The position numbers and the translations under genes were made by a program. Shown here piece after piece: positions 61,089-64,000 of a stretch of 64,000 bases of DNA. The first letter of the stretch is position 1; the number at the start of each line of letters is the position of its first letter. Location: the NCBI RefSeq assembly GCF_000377565.1, contig NZ_KB898353.1, forward strand, positions 558,001 to 622,000. Direction: 5' to 3'. The stretch comes from Rhizobium sp. 2MFCol3.1. GTDB lineage: Bacteria > Pseudomonadota > Alphaproteobacteria > Rhizobiales > Rhizobiaceae. The notes beneath the pieces are model-generated. The model was given only the letters and a program-made list of their open reading frames with translations, did not search any database and was not told the origin of the DNA.

Positions 61089-62036
61089 TTACTGCTCGAG
61101 AACGAAGGGAGCGGTGTACTTGTCGACGTTGTCCTTGGTGATCAGCAGGCAATCGAAGAGCTGCTTTTCGCTCTTGGCGCCGGTGCTGCCGTTCTTGATG
61201 ACATTGTCGGCCTGCTTGACGGCTTCTTCCGAGAAGACGGCGACCGGCTGCAGGACGGTGTACTGCAGGTCGCCGGCCTTGATGGCGGCTACTGCGTCAG
61301 GCGAACCGTCGAAACCGCCAACCTTGACGTTTGCCAGCTTGCCGGCTTCCTTCAGTGCTGCGATCGCGCCGAGAGCCATTTCGTCGTTGCCGGAGATAAC
61401 GCCGATGATGTCAGGGTTTGCCTGGAGCATCGACTGCATCTTGTTGTGGCCCTGGGTACGGTCCCAGTTGGCGACTTCCTTGGCCGACTTCACCAGGTCA
61501 GGATACTGGGTCAGGACCGACTCGTAGCCGTTCGAGCGGGTTGCGGCGTTGTTGTCGGAAGGAGAGCCGAAGAGTTCGGCATACTTGCCCTTGTCGCCGA
61601 CAGCTTCAACCCACTGCTGCGCACCGATGGCCGCACCCTGTGCGTTGTTGGAAACGAGCTGTGCCTTGGCCAGGCCTTCCTGGTTGATTTCAGCGTTGAC
61701 GAGGATAACAGGGATGCCAGCGGCAACGGCCTTCTTGACGGCGCCAACCGAACCATCGGCGTTTGCCGGGTCGAGGATGATGGCAACCGACTTGTTGGTG
61801 ATCGCGGTGTCGATCAGGTTGCTTTCAGTGTTGGTGTCACCCTTGTGCGCGCCGACGGTCGCCGTGTAGCCGAGCTTTTCAGCGGTTGCCTTTGCAACGT
61901 TGCCTTCGGTCAGCCAATAGGGGTTGGACGGATCGTTGACGATAACCGTCATCAGGCCCTCAGCCCATGCGGAGCTTACGAAGATCGGCGCTACGGCAAC
62001 AGCTGCCAGAAGAACGCGCATGCCCTTTTTAAACAT
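61089..62036 (-). CDS. Ribose/erythritol-type ABC sugar-binding protein
   Basis: This 315-residue periplasmic binding protein has a signal peptide (1-25, ending AWAEG) and the Peripla_BP_4 (RbsB-like) fold: VIVNDPSNPYWLTEG at the start, AIILDPANADGSVGAV, and VISGNDEMALGAIAALKEAG near residue 210. It resembles binding proteins of rhizobial polyol systems such as EryG, as I recall them. GGGAGAGAG precedes the ATG. It is the third gene after ATPase and permease and ends at a terminator. The ligand is inferred from the kinase and dehydrogenase downstream. Confidence 0.92.
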   Translation of the reverse strand: MFKKGMRVLLAAVAVAPIFVSSAWAEGLMTVIVNDPSNPYWLTEGNVAKATAEKLGYTATVGAHKGDTNTESNLIDTAITNKSVAIILDPANADGSVGAVKKAVAAGIPVILVNAEINQEGLAKAQLVSNNAQGAAIGAQQWVEAVGDKGKYAELFGSPSDNNAATRSNGYESVLTQYPDLVKSAKEVANWDRTQGHNKMQSMLQANPDIIGVISGNDEMALGAIAALKEAGKLANVKVGGFDGSPDAVAAIKAGDLQYTVLQPVAVFSEEAVKQADNVIKNGSTGAKSEKQLFDCLLITKDNVDKYTAPFVLEQ

Positions 62037-62122
62037 AGTCTCTCTCCCATTGATGAGTTCGTGTTGTGCCGGCTTCCCGGCGGTGCTTTCCGCATTGTTG
62101 CGGAGAAGGTCTGCAGCGTGCG

Positions 62123-63175
62123 TCAGGATGATTTGACCCGACGCCCGTATTGGATGCTGTTCATGAGAACGGCGAGAACGATGACCGCGCCGGTAAAGAC
62201 GGTCTGCCAGTAGGCCGAGACGCCGATGATGACGAGGCCGTCCGACAGGAAGCCGATGACGAAGGCGCCGAGCATGGTGCCGCGTACGGTCCCCCGTCCG
62301 CCGGTGAGCGCAGCACCGCCAATGACCACGGCAGCAATCGCCGTCAGTTCATAGGTGGTGCCCGCGGTCGGACCGGCGGACGTCAGCTGGGAGGAAAGGA
62401 CCAGGCCGGCAATGGCCGCGCAGACGCCGGAGAACACGTAGACGAGGATCTTGACGCGCTTGACGGGAACGCCCGAGAGTTCGGCGGCGCGTTCATTGCC
62501 ACCGGACGCGTAGAGCCAACGACCGAAGGCGGTCTTGCTGAGCACGATGCCGCAGATGATGGCGAGTGCCGCAAGCACGAGCACGCCGATCGGAACACCG
62601 CCGAGACGGTTGAAGCCGAGCCAGTCGAACCCGGTGTTGCCGAGTTCTGGGCGGCCGCCGAGATTGTTGTATGTCAGGCCGTTCGTCATCAGAAGCGCGA
62701 TGCCGCGGGCAACGTAGAGAACGCCGAGCGACGCGACGAAGGCGGGAACCTTGAGATAGGCGATCAGCACGCCGTTGACGGCGCCGACCAGCGCACCCAT
62801 CGCGCAGGTGAGGACCACGACCGCCCAAACCGGCGTGTAGAGGATGACGCCGAAGGTGGGGAGCTGCACGCCCTGCATCAGGAAGCCGGCGATACAACCG
62901 GCCAAGCCCAGCGTCGAGCCGACCGAAAGGTCGATGCCGCCGTTCAGGATGACGAGCAGCATGCCGATCGCCAAAATCCCGAAGATCGCCACGTGCGAGG
63001 CCATGATCAGGAAGTTGTTGAGGCTGAAATAGTAAGGCGACAGGAAGGAGAAGACCGCGATGATGACGATCAGCGCGAAGAACGCGCGACCTTCCAGCAG
63101 CAGGCGAATAATATTGAAATCCCGCCGTGGCCCGTTCGAAACTGTCTTTTTGTCGTTTGCTTCAGTGACTGACAT
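62123..63175 (-). CDS. RbsC-type ABC sugar permease
   Basis: This 350-residue inner-membrane permease of the BPD_transp_2 family (RbsC/XylH) has 8-10 TM helices. It contains GGIDLSVGSTLGLAG, NGVLIAYLKVPAFVASLG and GRGTVRGTMLGAFVIGFL, hallmarks of sugar permeases that work with an RbsA-like double ATPase. It starts 23 bp after the ATPase gene, with GGAG upstream. Confidence 0.94.
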   Translation of the reverse strand: MSVTEANDKKTVSNGPRRDFNIIRLLLEGRAFFALIVIIAVFSFLSPYYFSLNNFLIMASHVAIFGILAIGMLLVILNGGIDLSVGSTLGLAGCIAGFLMQGVQLPTFGVILYTPVWAVVVLTCAMGALVGAVNGVLIAYLKVPAFVASLGVLYVARGIALLMTNGLTYNNLGGRPELGNTGFDWLGFNRLGGVPIGVLVLAALAIICGIVLSKTAFGRWLYASGGNERAAELSGVPVKRVKILVYVFSGVCAAIAGLVLSSQLTSAGPTAGTTYELTAIAAVVIGGAALTGGRGTVRGTMLGAFVIGFLSDGLVIIGVSAYWQTVFTGAVIVLAVLMNSIQYGRRVKSS

Positions 63176-63198
63176 AATCAGTGCTCCATAATTCCGGG

Positions 63199-64000
63199 CT
63201 AGTGCGCGACCACTGCTTCGCCAGAGGCGGCCATGATCTTTTCCTTGGTGACGTCAGAGCTGAACTCGGCGGAAATCTTGCCGCGATGCATGACGATGAT
63301 GCGATGTGCAATGCTCAGGCATTCGGCGACCTCCGAGGTGGAGTAGATCACCGCCAGCCCCTGCTTGGCGCGCTCAGCCAGAAGCTTGAACACCTCGGCC
63401 TTGGCGCCGATGTCGATGCCTCGGCTCGGTTCGTCGAGCAGGATGACCTTCGGATGCGTCGCCAGCATCTTGCCGATCACGACCTTCTGCTGGTTGCCGC
63501 CGGAGAGCGAGCCGATGGCGGCCGCGCCACCGTCGGTCTTGATGTGAACCTTGCGGATCGAATCCGTGACCAGTTCGCGCTCGCGGCCACCCGAGGTGAA
63601 TAGCCCCCTGGTGAAAGCGCCGATGCTGGCAAGCGAGAGGTTGGTGCCGACAGTCATCGTCTGAACCAGACCGTCGCGCTGGCGGTCTTCGGGCACGAGG
63701 CCGAGGCCACTTGCGATCCGGTTGGCAATGCTAAGGCCGGCGACGTCCTGGCCTTCGAGAAGAATGTGCCCGCCGCTGGCGTGCAGACGTCCGGCCACGC
63801 ATTCGAGAAGCTCGGTACGACCGGCGCCCATGAGGCCGTAGATGCAGACGATCTCGCCGGCGCGCACATCGAGCGACAGGCGGTCGACGGCGTTATAGGC
63901 AGCACCGGAAGGGCCGGGAACGGTGAGTTCCTTGATAGACAAGGCGACCTTGCCCATCTCGTAGCCATCAGGCGGGCTGCCGAGGTCGAAGTTTTCGCCC
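63199..64000 (-). CDS. RbsA/MglA-type ABC sugar ATPase, 5' end cut by window edge
   Basis: Only the C-terminal part (about 266 residues) of a two-domain sugar ABC ATPase is visible; the frame stays open to the right edge. It shows the degenerate second-domain Walker A (GLMGAGRTELLE), the signature LSGGNQQKVVIGKML, Walker B ILLDEPSRGIDIGAKAEV and VIYSTSEVAECL. The first nucleotide-binding domain should lie beyond the window. An internal ATG at 63957 is not the start. Confidence 0.94.
   Translation of the reverse strand, partial: GENFDLGSPPDGYEMGKVALSIKELTVPGPSGAAYNAVDRLSLDVRAGEIVCIYGLMGAGRTELLECVAGRLHASGGHILLEGQDVAGLSIANRIASGLGLVPEDRQRDGLVQTMTVGTNLSLASIGAFTRGLFTSGGRERELVTDSIRKVHIKTDGGAAAIGSLSGGNQQKVVIGKMLATHPKVILLDEPSRGIDIGAKAEVFKLLAERAKQGLAVIYSTSEVAECLSIAHRIIVMHRGKISAEFSSDVTKEKIMAASGEAVVAH

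Noticed and set aside
1..64000. CRISPR arrays, tRNA or rRNA genes, insertion sequences, phage genes
   Set aside because: I looked for spaced direct repeats, cloverleaf patterns, transposase or integrase motifs and terminal inverted repeats and found none that hold up by eye.

Overview
The window looks like chromosomal (or chromid) DNA of a Rhizobiaceae alphaproteobacterium (Rhizobium, Agrobacterium or Ensifer type). It is GC-rich and densely coding. It carries family markers such as FixJ/FixK-type regulators, an Omp25/RopB-like porin, DUF982, a rhizobial acetylpolyamine amidohydrolase and polyol/polyamine ABC systems. I see no rRNA, tRNA, CRISPR array, prophage or insertion sequence. Both ends cut a gene: an L,D-transpeptidase on the left and a sugar ABC ATPase on the right.

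Layout. 1-9 kb: envelope and signalling genes (L,D-transpeptidase, a dCache-HAMP nucleotide cyclase, a FixK-like Crp/Fnr regulator, two tail-to-tail paralogues with a TolB-like domain, and a FixJ-like regulator whose receiver lacks the phosphoacceptor Asp). 9-23 kb: an arginine/ornithine block with arcABC, an AdiC-like antiporter, a CDF transporter, adiA-like arginine decarboxylase, ornithine decarboxylase, potE and a solute-binding protein. 23-33 kb: a stress/envelope block (AI-2E transporter, PPK2, SulP, a YiaV/YiaW-like pair, DUF3300, DUF2950, a Cys-rich protein and an OmpA-like protein). 33-40 kb: cold-shock protein, a Cys-cluster protein, an OmpR-type two-component system with small periplasmic proteins, a DUF347 membrane protein and an outer membrane protein. 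40-50 kb: a putrescine-type ABC operon with acetylpolyamine amidohydrolase and a class C beta-lactamase-fold hydrolase, then a YtcJ-like amidohydrolase, a LysR regulator and a cupin/RibD-like pair. 50-57 kb: redox and detoxification genes and a GAF-GGDEF-EAL protein. 57-64 kb: a leftward polyol catabolic locus (ABC transporter, DeoR regulator, FGGY kinase, GlpD/EryB-like dehydrogenase).

The most interesting signal is regulatory. Three sites match the FixK/FNR box TTGAT-N4-ATCAA at 9 of 10 positions. They lie 78-95 bp before a small secreted protein, arcA and adiA, and each has a plausible -10 hexamer at the same class II spacing. The likely regulator, a FixK-like protein, is encoded at 4606-5244. 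Separately, a 6-N4-6 direct repeat close to GTTACG-N4-GYTACG occurs seven times, all in intergenic DNA: before the FixK-like and TolB-like genes, the FixJ-like gene, the yiaWV-like operon, the DUF3300 operon, two other small-gene units and the porin. Its architecture resembles the K-box (GTTACA-N4-GTTACA) that I recall for the OmpR-class regulator FxkR of Rhizobium etli. I infer a hierarchy in which a K-box regulator drives a FixK-like protein and an envelope/energy-stress set, and FixK drives low-oxygen or acid arginine dissimilation. Neither layer has been tested here.
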